Below are positions 8,239 to 15,270 of a stretch of 61,286 bases of DNA, piece by piece. Origin of the DNA: Oscillospiraceae bacterium. Lineage in GTDB: Bacteria > Bacillota > Clostridia > Oscillospirales > Oscillospiraceae. Numbering within the stretch: position 1 is the stretch's first letter; each line of letters opens with the position of its first letter. The position numbers and the translations under genes are program-made. The notes below the pieces were generated by a model. That model did no database searches. It worked only from the letters and a program-made list of their open reading frames with translations, and had not been told where the DNA came from. Location: contig JABLYK010000011.1 of assembly GCA_018265835.1 (NCBI GenBank), forward strand, positions 1 through 61,286. Direction: 5' to 3'.

Positions 8239-8924
8239 AGCGGGATAAGCAGGATGTCGCCATCCTTATTTTGAGCATATTGGTCGCTGCGCTGCTCATC
8301 ACCTTCCTTGTGGTAAAGGTGTTTGACCTCAAAATCGGCAAAACAGACGTCGGCACGCAGCAGCCTGTGCCGCCCTCTGATGAGGTACAGCAGGATTTTC
8401 CCTTCTCCGACACGCCTGAGAGGATCCTTGGCAGCGGCGACGCGTACGGGCGCGACGAAACGTCGGACGTTGAGACCGGCGACGGCAGCGTCTCCATGCC
8501 GCTCGTCATCGGAAGCTTTGCACAGCGCGGCGGACCGGATTTTTCCCTGTATCTGGACACGGAGACATTTCAGATGACGGAGATCGACGGCCATTGCTAT
8601 TTCAGCCCCTATGGCGATCCTGCTGCCAGTCTCTATCTGGAGCTTGCGTATCACGACGGTGCAGACGCGCAGACGCTCTCCGGCACGCTGCTGAACGATT
8701 ACGGCATCGCAGCCGAGCCGCAGAACAACGGCGTCGTTTCACTCGGCGATTACGAGGCGATCCACGTACAGGCCGGCGGTATGGAAACGGCGCTGGACGC
8801 TTACCTGATTCAAACGGGTCATGGCTGCATTACGCTGGTGCTCTGCACACCGGGCAGCGGGGACTCATCTGGTGCAGACAGTCTGTCTGCCAGCATGAAA
8901 ACGCTGTCGCTCCAAGAAAACTGA
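8235..8924 (+). CDS. Hypothetical membrane-anchored extracytoplasmic protein
   Basis: A 229-residue protein with one N-terminal transmembrane segment (about residues 9-30), a Pro/Asp/Gly-rich spacer to about residue 85, and a C-terminal globular domain. No lipobox or enzyme motif was recognised. Topology suggests an uncleaved anchor with the domain outside the membrane. It is translationally coupled to gltX by ATGA. The next gene encodes YpeB, which raises but does not prove a germination or spore-envelope connection. It is not a SleB-like hydrolase. Confidence 0.65.
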   Translation: MKRDKQDVAILILSILVAALLITFLVVKVFDLKIGKTDVGTQQPVPPSDEVQQDFPFSDTPERILGSGDAYGRDETSDVETGDGSVSMPLVIGSFAQRGGPDFSLYLDTETFQMTEIDGHCYFSPYGDPAASLYLELAYHDGADAQTLSGTLLNDYGIAAEPQNNGVVSLGDYEAIHVQAGGMETALDAYLIQTGHGCITLVLCTPGSGDSSGADSLSASMKTLSLQEN

Positions 8925-8943
8925 CAAAAATTTCCGAAATCAA

Positions 8944-8983
8944 AAACTCCCTTTTCGGTCAAGCTATTCCGGAAAGGGAGTTT
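8944..8983 (+). promoter_or_regulatory. Strong hairpin that contains the ypeB ribosome-binding site
   Basis: A 15-bp stem with one G-U pair, arms 8944-8958 and 8969-8983 and a 10-base loop. The 3' arm contains the GGGAG (8976-8980) that serves the ypeB start at 8988. No clean T-run follows, so it could act as a weak terminator of the gltX transcript, a translation-blocking structure, or both. Confidence 0.6.
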
Positions 8984-8987
8984 GTAT

Positions 8988-10349
8988 ATGAAACGGAAGA
9001 CAAAAATTTTGCTCATTTCTTATGCCTCTGCCGCAGTGATTGCGCTGGCGGTTGCATTGGTTGCCTGCCGTGCGGGCGCGGCCTCCTATGAGACCCGGCT
9101 CGACGCAAACTACCGCCACGCCTTCGGCGAGGTGTTGACCGCGGTGCAGGAACTGGATACGTCGCTGAAAAAGAGTGCATATGCCGTCACGCCGGCCATG
9201 GAGTGCGCAGTCTGCATGGAAATCTACAGCGACGCGCAGACGGCAGAGATGGCCATTGGCGTTCTGCCGGTGCAAACGCAGTCCCTGGAAAAAATCGCGC
9301 AGCACATCGCAGTCGTTGGCGACTATGCCTATGCGCTTTCGCGCGCGGCGGCTGAGGGAAATCACTTCTCCGAGGAAGCGTTGTCCAACCTCAAATCGTT
9401 TTCCGAGACGACCTCGGCGCTCTATGAGCAGCTCGGTACCTTGCAGCAGGCCATTGCAGACGGCGCCGTCTCCACGGAAGCGCACCGCCGCCTGACAGAT
9501 GCGCTGGACAATCTCCGGGCAGAATCGGCCAGCGCGGTCGATACCATAGGCGCGGAGATGGAGGCGCTGGGGGAGGCGTTCCCGGAAGTGCCGGCTCTGG
9601 TATACGATGGTATGTATGCCGACCGGTCAAGCACGGAAATGCGGATGCTGTCCGGAAAAGCAGAGGTGTCGGAGGCGGATGCACGCGCTGCTGCCGCAGA
9701 ATTTCTGCAGCGCCCGGCGGAGCAATTGCAGCCAAGCGGCCGGTCCGAGGGCAAAACGCCCTGTTGGAATTTTGACCTTCAGGACGGCGATACCGTAATC
9801 TCCATTTCCGTTACGGTGCAGGGCGGGGAAGTGCTGTATTTCTACTCCTCCTGCCCCAGCGGGGAAGCGGCGCTGACACATGAACAGGCGCTTGCGGCGG
9901 CGGGGGATTTCCTGACGCGCAACGGATATGAGAATATGCAGCCCTGCTCCTATGAATCGAGTGGAAATGCGGAAACCTTTGTCTTTGCCTATCAGCAGGG
10001 CGACGTCCTGTGCTACCCGGATCTGGTGCGCGTGAAGGTCTGTCTGGAGAGCGGCAGCGTGCTCGCGTTCGAGGCTGTGGACTATTTGACGTATCACACG
10101 CAGCGCGATCTGCCAAGCCCGCTGCCGGATTCCGCTTTGGCCAGAAACGCGGTGCCGGATTCGCTGCAGATTCAGCGGGAACAGGCCGTTCTGATCCCCA
10201 GCGCGGGCAAATTTGAGCGTTTTTGCTATGAATATCTCTGCACGGATGCAGACGGCGGCCAATGCCTGATCTATGTCAATACAGAAACTGGCGAGCAGGA
10301 ACGCATCCTGCTCGTGCAGGAGGGCGAGGGCAGCGTCTTGTGGCTCTGA
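8988..10349 (+). CDS. ypeB: Germination protein YpeB
   Basis: A 453-residue protein with an N-terminal membrane anchor (about residues 7-27), a helical region beginning YRHAFGEVLTAVQELDTSL, and C-terminal PepSY-like repeats. The diagnostic YPDLVRVKVCLESG and the DYLTYHTQRDLP stretch match YpeB. In Bacillus, YpeB stabilises the cortex-lytic enzyme SleB in dormant spores and the two are encoded side by side. No SleB gene is adjacent here. ATG 8988 has GGGAG 7 bases upstream, sequestered in a hairpin; an in-frame TTG at 8982 is less likely. Confidence 0.85.
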   Translation: MKRKTKILLISYASAAVIALAVALVACRAGAASYETRLDANYRHAFGEVLTAVQELDTSLKKSAYAVTPAMECAVCMEIYSDAQTAEMAIGVLPVQTQSLEKIAQHIAVVGDYAYALSRAAAEGNHFSEEALSNLKSFSETTSALYEQLGTLQQAIADGAVSTEAHRRLTDALDNLRAESASAVDTIGAEMEALGEAFPEVPALVYDGMYADRSSTEMRMLSGKAEVSEADARAAAAEFLQRPAEQLQPSGRSEGKTPCWNFDLQDGDTVISISVTVQGGEVLYFYSSCPSGEAALTHEQALAAAGDFLTRNGYENMQPCSYESSGNAETFVFAYQQGDVLCYPDLVRVKVCLESGSVLAFEAVDYLTYHTQRDLPSPLPDSALARNAVPDSLQIQREQAVLIPSAGKFERFCYEYLCTDADGGQCLIYVNTETGEQERILLVQEGEGSVLWL

Positions 10350-10364
10350 TGGAAATTTTCACAC

Positions 10365-10388
10365 AAGGGGAGAGAAATCTCTCCCCTT
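10365..10388 (+). terminator. Hairpin after ypeB
   Basis: A 10-bp perfect stem (10365-10374 with 10379-10388) and 4-base loop. No T-run follows, so termination strength is uncertain. Its 3' end overlaps the -35 of the next promoter. Confidence 0.45.
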
Positions 10389-10415
10389 GACGAAAAATAG
10401 GGTTGCGTGTATTAT
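10387..10415 (+). promoter_or_regulatory. Sigma-A type promoter for the zinc-ribbon/Ig-like protein gene
   Basis: TTGACG (10387-10392), a 17-base spacer and TATTAT (10410-10415), about 46 bases before the ATG at 10462. Confidence 0.7.
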
Positions 10416-10461
10416 TACAGATATCAGATCAGCAAGCCGATACATAAACGGAGGGAATGGA

Positions 10462-11094
10462 ATGAGCGTTATTCCTCATGTTACATGCCGCCGCTGCGGC
10501 CGGGAGTATTCCGGTATCCGCAGCCGCTGCCCATATTGCGGAACCAGACGTGTCAAGTCGACCGACCGCGTGCCCATGGGTACCGCCAGCGAAACACCGG
10601 GTACACCCGCGTCCGAGCGCGCCGCGGTCAACACCAAGTGGCAAATGCTGTTTGGGTTGATCCTGCTTGTCGCAGTCGTGATTGCAGTCATTGTGCTCGT
10701 GACGGTCAGCATCAGCAGTTCCCAAAAACCTGCGGACAATCAGACTGTGGCAATCACTCCGCCGGTGCAGTCGTCCGTCGTCCCGGAGACGCCTGCTGCA
10801 ACGCCGTCACCGTCGCCGACGCCGTCTCCCACACCGCAGGTCAGCAGCATTACGATCACCTTCCTCGGCAGCCCGCGCACTGAGTTTTCCGCCAAGGTTG
10901 GCGATTCTGTTCCGCTGAAAGCTACGATTTATCCGGTGGGCTCGGAGGCGGAGGTCACCTGGTCGAGCGAGGATGAGTCGATTGTCAAGGTCGATCAGGA
11001 CGGAAACGTGACTGCTGTTGGAAAGGGCAATACCAAAATCGCCGTCGCCTGCGGCGGTGCAACGGCCGAGTGCAAAGTGTATATCACCGGCTGA
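10462..11094 (+). CDS. Zinc-ribbon, single-TM protein with C-terminal BIG2-type Ig-like domain
   Basis: A 210-residue protein. The N-terminus has CRRCGREY followed by CPYCGTRR, a four-cysteine zinc ribbon on the cytoplasmic side. One transmembrane segment lies at about residues 67-88, then a Pro/Ser/Thr-rich linker with SPSPTPSPTP around 115-125, and a C-terminal Ig-like BIG2 domain (about 130-210) with WSSEDESIVKVDQDGNV and GKGNTKIAV. BIG2 domains occur in adhesins and surface proteins. The combination suggests a membrane-anchored wall-facing protein; function unknown. The ATG follows an ACGGAGGG site. Confidence 0.75.
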   Translation: MSVIPHVTCRRCGREYSGIRSRCPYCGTRRVKSTDRVPMGTASETPGTPASERAAVNTKWQMLFGLILLVAVVIAVIVLVTVSISSSQKPADNQTVAITPPVQSSVVPETPAATPSPSPTPSPTPQVSSITITFLGSPRTEFSAKVGDSVPLKATIYPVGSEAEVTWSSEDESIVKVDQDGNVTAVGKGNTKIAVACGGATAECKVYITG

Positions 11095-11106
11095 CGGAAA
11101 GCACGA

Positions 11107-11141
11107 TTCGGCTGTCCCGAAAATCTTTCGGGACAGCCGAA
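11107..11141 (+). terminator. 16-bp perfect hairpin between the Ig-like protein gene and tRNA-Val
   Basis: Arms 11107-11122 and 11126-11141 are perfectly complementary with a 3-base loop. An A-run rather than a T-run follows on the plus strand, so it is an atypical terminator. It immediately precedes the tRNA promoter. Confidence 0.5.
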
Positions 11142-11148
11142 AAAAGTG

Positions 11149-11177
11149 TTGACAAAACGGAGGCTTTGCGTTAAAAT
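11149..11177 (+). promoter_or_regulatory. Promoter of tRNA-Val
   Basis: TTGACA (11149-11154), a 17-base spacer and TAAAAT (11172-11177), 15 bases before the mature tRNA 5' end. Confidence 0.8.
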
Positions 11178-11192
11178 AACGCTTGCTGACAC

Positions 11193-11269
11193 GGACGATT
11201 AGCTCAGCTGGTATGAGCATCCGCTTGACGTGCGGAGGGTCACAGGTTCAAGTCCTGTATCGTCCACCA
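11193..11269 (+). tRNA. tRNA-Val (anticodon GAC)
   Basis: A 77-base cloverleaf with encoded CCA: acceptor GGACGAT/ATCGTCC with discriminator A, D-arm GCTC/GAGC, anticodon stem TCCGC/GCGGA with loop TTGACGT giving anticodon GAC, and T-arm ACAGG/CCTGT with loop TTCAAGT. It decodes GUC and GUU valine codons. It stands alone with its own promoter and terminator. Confidence 0.95.
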
Positions 11270-11270
11270 A

Positions 11271-11318
11271 AAAGAACCGTAATTTTGATACCACTGGTAT
11301 TGAGATTACGGTTTCTTT
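11271..11318 (+). terminator. Terminator after tRNA-Val
   Basis: A long stem (11271-11283 with 11305-11318, one bulge) enclosing an inner 5-bp hairpin (11288-11300) and ending in TTTCTTT. Confidence 0.7.
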
Positions 11319-11454
11319 ACGCTCAGAATCTGAAATCGGGAGCATTTTTGCCCTTCAACAGAAAATAATGGTTTGACGGATTCGGATGAAAAATGTAGAA
11401 AGTGTCTCTTAAGAAAATGCTTGAAATATATTTAACAAATTCTTTTGCTTAGGC

Positions 11455-11483
11455 TTGACCTAGAGTTGAATATATCGTAAAAT
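11455..11483 (+). promoter_or_regulatory. Promoter of the SGNH hydrolase gene
   Basis: TTGACC (11455-11460), a 17-base spacer and TAAAAT (11478-11483), about 35 bases before the ATG at 11519. The surrounding 11320-11518 is AT-rich and holds nothing else I can identify. Confidence 0.7.
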
Positions 11484-11518
11484 TATATTACATTTTAATA
11501 TAAGGAGCGCGATTTAGT

Positions 11519-13003
11519 ATGAATAGAGTGCTGAAAAACATGATTTGTTTTGCTCTTATTGCCTCGCTGCTTGCGGGATTCGGCGTATGCTTTGCAGTGC
11601 AAAGGGAGAAAAACTACTGCCACTATAATACAATCGTGCAGCTTGGAGACAGCGTTGCTGCTGGCTACGATGAGAAAAATTTTGTAAATACAGAGTTTTC
11701 CAGGGTTGATCACTCCTATCCCGCAATTATCGCGGACACGCTTGGTGCCGAGTTGGTTCCTCTGGCGTGTCAGGGGTTCAGAACCATTGAGATGCGTTAT
11801 ATGCTCGAGGATGATTTTGTCCCTGACGAGTACCTGTTCCATGATACATATGACATACCCGCGACGATTGCACGCATCCCTCAATTCCGTCAGTCGATAG
11901 CCGATGCGGATCTTATCACTCTCGGCTTGGGTGGAAATGATGTCGGTACCTATCTTGCTTGGGTAGTCCTTGATGAAATGGAAAAGGACGGGGCGCTTGC
12001 CGAGTATGTGACAGCAGCTCGTGAGAAGCTGAAAGACTTGGGTATTGAGGACAGCCCGATCAATTCCCTGATAGATCTTGCCGATACAATGGATGCGCTC
12101 CCCGGACTCATGGCTGCGCTACCCAAGGCAATCTCATTTGGTGTGAGCAACTATATCAAGAATTGGACAATCGTCATGGACGATATCTATGCACTCAATC
12201 CGGACGTCACTCTTGTCGTGCCGGGAATGTTTGACACCGGATATCAGAATGAGACTGACTTTGATGACAACAGTATTAAGGCGCAGCTAAGCCATAAGGC
12301 TTCGCAGATGATAGTTGACGCCATCAATTTGCCGATGAAGGCAAATGCTGATAAATACGGCTATATCTATGTTGAGATGGAGGGAATCATCTGCTATGGT
12401 TCGCACCCTACACCCGCGGGATATGCAAAGATGGCCGAGAAAATACTTGCAGCGCTTCCCGAGGCGGAGTCTTATTATGATGACGTCCGCGCCGATGCAT
12501 GGTACTACGATGCCGTAAATTATGTCACGGACAAGCATTTCATGATCGGCACTGCAGAGAGAACCTTTGAACCCGATTCGACCATAACTTATGCCCAGCT
12601 TTCCACCGTTCTCTACCGCCTTGCAGGCAATCCCGACGTAAGCGGCCTGACCGAGCCGTTTTACGATGTCAGCAACGATTTCTGGGCACATGACGCGATC
12701 GTCTGGGCTTATAACAACGGACTGCTAAAGAATATGTATGTCGGCAAGACGCTCTGCCCCAACATGCCGATGTCACGCGCAAACTTCACGACAATGCTTT
12801 ATCGCTATGCCGGCTCACCCGCAGCCAACGGCAGTCTCAAATTCAGCGATTCATATGCAATTCCGGCTCATGCCCAAAATGCTGTTGCGTGGGCGGCTGA
12901 AAACGGCATCGTTCAGGGATATGAAAATGGAACGTTCCGCCCGCTGAAATCGGTCACCAGAGCTGAGACGGCTATCATGATCATGAGATTTTGCCGGATA
13001 TGA
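11519..13003 (+). CDS. Secreted SGNH/GDSL hydrolase with C-terminal S-layer-homology repeats
   Basis: A 494-residue protein with a Sec-type signal peptide (about residues 1-27) and an SGNH esterase domain (about 38-315). The catalytic blocks are visible: QLGDSVAAGY (Ser45), GLGGND (Gly/Asn140) and GSHPTPAGY (His296). The C-terminal part has about three SLH-type repeats (roughly 320-370, 380-430, 435-494) with FEPDSTITYAQL and FRPLKSVTRAE signatures that bind pyruvylated secondary wall polymer. It probably deacylates a carbohydrate or lipid ester at the cell surface; substrate unknown. Codon use appears more AT-rich than the neighbours, hinting at transfer. It lies between a tRNA gene and a strong terminator. 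Confidence 0.85.
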   Translation: MNRVLKNMICFALIASLLAGFGVCFAVQREKNYCHYNTIVQLGDSVAAGYDEKNFVNTEFSRVDHSYPAIIADTLGAELVPLACQGFRTIEMRYMLEDDFVPDEYLFHDTYDIPATIARIPQFRQSIADADLITLGLGGNDVGTYLAWVVLDEMEKDGALAEYVTAAREKLKDLGIEDSPINSLIDLADTMDALPGLMAALPKAISFGVSNYIKNWTIVMDDIYALNPDVTLVVPGMFDTGYQNETDFDDNSIKAQLSHKASQMIVDAINLPMKANADKYGYIYVEMEGIICYGSHPTPAGYAKMAEKILAALPEAESYYDDVRADAWYYDAVNYVTDKHFMIGTAERTFEPDSTITYAQLSTVLYRLAGNPDVSGLTEPFYDVSNDFWAHDAIVWAYNNGLLKNMYVGKTLCPNMPMSRANFTTMLYRYAGSPAANGSLKFSDSYAIPAHAQNAVAWAAENGIVQGYENGTFRPLKSVTRAETAIMIMRFCRI

Positions 13004-13084
13004 TAAATGTAAACGAGAGTTCCCGTATTTCGAGAAACCCTCAACAACGTTAAACTGCGAAGAATTGCAGTTGTGACATTATAG

Positions 13085-13135
13085 GGCAATCCGAACAAAT
13101 TTTTAATCTGAAATTTGTTCGGATTGCCTATTTTT
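13085..13135 (+). terminator. Rho-independent terminator after the SGNH hydrolase gene
   Basis: An 18-bp perfect stem (13085-13102 with 13111-13128), 8-base loop and T-run at 13131-13135. Confidence 0.9.
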
Positions 13136-13288
13136 AAAATTTTTTTCGAAAAAACGAAAAAAATTGTCCTGTTTCGACGTGTTCAAGACATATATAAAAT
13201 GAAGGAGTCAAGCAATCGCCATTTTGTAAGCGGGGCGTGTTTCACCGCGCGGGAAAATGAGCACAGAGAGAAAAGGGACGGTCTATCA

Positions 13289-13627
13289 TTGAATATGAAA
13301 ACTTCCACAACCCGTGAAATTATACATTTACTGACCTCGATCGGCGTACCCAGCAACTATACCGGCGTGAAGCAGACAGCTTATGCTGTGGCATTGGTTC
13401 TGGAAAATTCGGAACTTCTCAATCTGGTAACAAAGCGGCTGTATCCTGCGGTTGCGAACTGCGATCACACAACGCCCACCAGTGTGGAACGTAACATTCG
13501 TACCGTTGTCCAGATCATTTGGGAAAACAACCCGGCTGCACTTTGCGGCATTGCCGGGTACCAGATGAAGCACAAACCGACCAATTCACAGTTTATTGCA
13601 ATTTTAGTGGATTATCTACAGCGCTGA
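13289..13627 (+). CDS. Stand-alone Spo0A C-terminal DNA-binding domain protein
   Basis: About 112 residues consisting only of a Spo0A-type effector domain. EIIHLLTSIGVPSNYTG, ITK/VTKRLYP-like VTKRLYPAVA, the recognition-helix region TTPTSVERNIRTVVQIIW and KPTNSQFIAILVDYL all parallel Spo0A. No phospho-receiver domain is attached. It could bind 0A-box-like DNA constitutively or compete with Spo0A (inference). The TTG at 13289 has an AAGGGACGG stretch upstream; ATG 13295 is the alternative. An in-frame ATG at 13199 lacks a ribosome site. A TTCGACG at about 13175, close to the 0A-box TTCGACA, lies upstream. Confidence 0.75.
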   Translation: MNMKTSTTREIIHLLTSIGVPSNYTGVKQTAYAVALVLENSELLNLVTKRLYPAVANCDHTTPTSVERNIRTVVQIIWENNPAALCGIAGYQMKHKPTNSQFIAILVDYLQR

Positions 13628-13644
13628 GTGGCAGTCCCGCCAGT

Positions 13645-13684
13645 GAAACGCCCTTGAGAACCAGGATTCTCAAGGGCGTTTCGT
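13645..13684. terminator. Bidirectional terminator between the Spo0A-like gene and lysA
   Basis: A 16-bp perfect stem (13645-13660 with 13667-13682) and 6-base loop between convergent genes. Short T-runs flank it only weakly. Confidence 0.7.
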
Positions 13685-14977
13685 TTAAATATCGTTTTCC
13701 GTCAGCTGCTCCAGCGTCTCGCGCCGGACAGCAAGCGTGTCGCGCTCCGGTGTGAGCACCACAACCGGTGGCCGTGCAACACGGTTATAATTCGATGCCA
13801 TGGAGTAGTTATATGCGCCGGTCGTACATACAGCCAGAAGATCGCCGCGCTGGACGTCCGGCAGCGTCACATTCGGCTGAATGATATCGCCGCTTTCGCA
13901 GCAGCGTCCAACCACATCGCACTGCAGAACGGGGGGCTCGTCCATCCGGCCTGCCGCAAAGACGGTATATGCCGAGCTGTACAGCGCATAGCGCGGATTG
14001 TCGGTCATGCCGCCGTCCACGGAGACGTAATTTTTATAGCCGGGAATGCGCTTCACAGTTCCGACTGTGTACAGCGTCATGCCTGCATCCGCCACGATGC
14101 TTCGCCCCGGCTCCATCAGAATGGTAGGAAGCGGAATCCCCAGCGCCGCCGCAGACGCCTTCAGGGACGACGCCACTTCTCCGATGCGCTGCTCGATATC
14201 CACCTGTTTGTCGCTCTCGCAGTAGCGAACCCCGTAGCCGCCGCCGAGATCCAACTGTTGCGTGGCAAAGCCGTACCGGTTTCGGAGCAGTGCGACAAAT
14301 TCCAGCATGATCTGTCCGGCGCGCTCGAACACGTCTTCGTCAAACACCTGTGAGCCGACATGGCAATGGAAACCCACCAGCGTTACGTTCGGGAGCGTGC
14401 GCGTATATTGGAACAGTGCTTCTGCCTGCCCGGTCTCAATGGCTGCGCCGAACTTGGAATCCACCTTTCCTGTGGCGACCGCTTCGTAAGTATGCGGATC
14501 GATTCCGGGCGTCAGCCGCAGGAGAACGCGCTGTTGCTTGCCAAGCGCTCCGGCGATGCGGTTGATTGCGTCCAGCTCCTCATGGTTGTCCGCCACAAAG
14601 TAGCCAACGCCCTGCTCGATTGCATATTGAATCTCCGCATCGGTCTTATTATTGCCGTGGAAATAGGCCTGTTCCATCGGGAATCCCGCCCGCACCGCCG
14701 TGTGGATTTCCCCGGCAGACACAACATCAACGCCCATACCCTCGCTGCGCATGATTTCATACATCCGCTTGAAGGACGCGGCCTTGCTTGCGTACAGCGG
14801 CCGCGCAGTTTCGCCAAAATGCTTGCGGAACGCGCGCAGATACATGCGGCAGTTTTCGCGGATGCGCGTTTCGTCCATGAGGTACAGCGGCGTACCATAC
14901 TTCTGCGCAAGCTGCACGGTGTTGTGACCTGCAAAATACAGCGTGCCATCCTGAGTCTGAATGTTATCGGCGAGCAT
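13685..14977 (-). CDS. lysA: Diaminopimelate decarboxylase
   Basis: A 430-residue PLP-dependent enzyme converting meso-diaminopimelate to L-lysine. YASKAASF holds the PLP lysine; FHCHVGSQ, the Gly-rich DLGGGYG, EPGRSIV and CCESGD are the expected phosphate-binding and active-site blocks of the alanine-racemase fold. Full length. The ATG at 14977 has GAGGAGG upstream; an in-frame start 27 bases earlier lacks a site. It has its own promoter and no lysine riboswitch is seen in the short leader. Confidence 0.95.
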   Translation of the reverse strand: MLADNIQTQDGTLYFAGHNTVQLAQKYGTPLYLMDETRIRENCRMYLRAFRKHFGETARPLYASKAASFKRMYEIMRSEGMGVDVVSAGEIHTAVRAGFPMEQAYFHGNNKTDAEIQYAIEQGVGYFVADNHEELDAINRIAGALGKQQRVLLRLTPGIDPHTYEAVATGKVDSKFGAAIETGQAEALFQYTRTLPNVTLVGFHCHVGSQVFDEDVFERAGQIMLEFVALLRNRYGFATQQLDLGGGYGVRYCESDKQVDIEQRIGEVASSLKASAAALGIPLPTILMEPGRSIVADAGMTLYTVGTVKRIPGYKNYVSVDGGMTDNPRYALYSSAYTVFAAGRMDEPPVLQCDVVGRCCESGDIIQPNVTLPDVQRGDLLAVCTTGAYNYSMASNYNRVARPPVVVLTPERDTLAVRRETLEQLTENDI

Positions 14978-15022
14978 AAGTGAGCCTCCTCGTCGTTTCT
15001 TCATTTCATCAAAATTAAAGAC

Positions 15023-15051
15023 AGAATAGCATACTTATACACTTTATGCAA
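15023..15051 (-). promoter_or_regulatory. Promoter of lysA
   Basis: On the minus strand TTGCAT (15051-15046), a 17-base spacer and TATTCT (15028-15023), about 46 bases before the lysA ATG. Confidence 0.7.
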
Positions 15052-15138
15052 GTAAAGAATAGATTTCGGAATTTTGACCGCTGCCTTTTTCTCATCCGCA
15101 CTTTTTTGGTGCAATGCAACAAAATTCGTTTTCCATTC

Positions 15139-15167
15139 TTGACAAATTTAACAATGCCAAGTATAAT
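15139..15167 (+). promoter_or_regulatory. Consensus sigma-A promoter of glnA
   Basis: TTGACA (15139-15144), a 17-base spacer and TATAAT (15162-15167), a perfect match. The transcript should start near 15174, giving a leader of about 97 bases. Confidence 0.9.
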
Positions 15168-15176
15168 TGACCCGTC

Positions 15177-15241
15177 AAAGAGCAAGGGTGTTCCGAGAGC
15201 CAAAGGAACCACCTTGCTCTTTTTGTTTTTGCAAGGTTTTT
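15177..15241 (+). promoter_or_regulatory. glnA leader attenuator (intrinsic terminator with an alternative fold)
   Basis: Arms 15177-15194 and 15205-15222 form an 18-bp stem with two central mismatches and a 10-base loop, followed by a T-rich run to 15230. This is an intrinsic terminator lying between the promoter and glnA. ACCTTGC in its 3' arm (15211-15217) can alternatively pair with GCAAGGT at 15231-15237. A terminator between promoter and coding region, next to an ANTAR-domain gene, implies regulated antitermination. Canonical twin ANTAR hexaloop hairpins were not clearly found. Confidence 0.75.
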
Positions 15242-15270
15242 GACGGAAAACTCTAAAGGAGGAACGCAAT

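Noticed and set aside
11453..11480. MerR-type operator at the SGNH hydrolase promoter
   Set aside because: The left half GACCTAGAG resembles a MerR-family half site, but the right half is not its inverted copy and the spacer is the normal 17 bases.
14978..15045. Lysine riboswitch upstream of lysA
   Set aside because: The predicted transcript leader is about 40 bases, too short for a lysine aptamer, and no characteristic stems are present.
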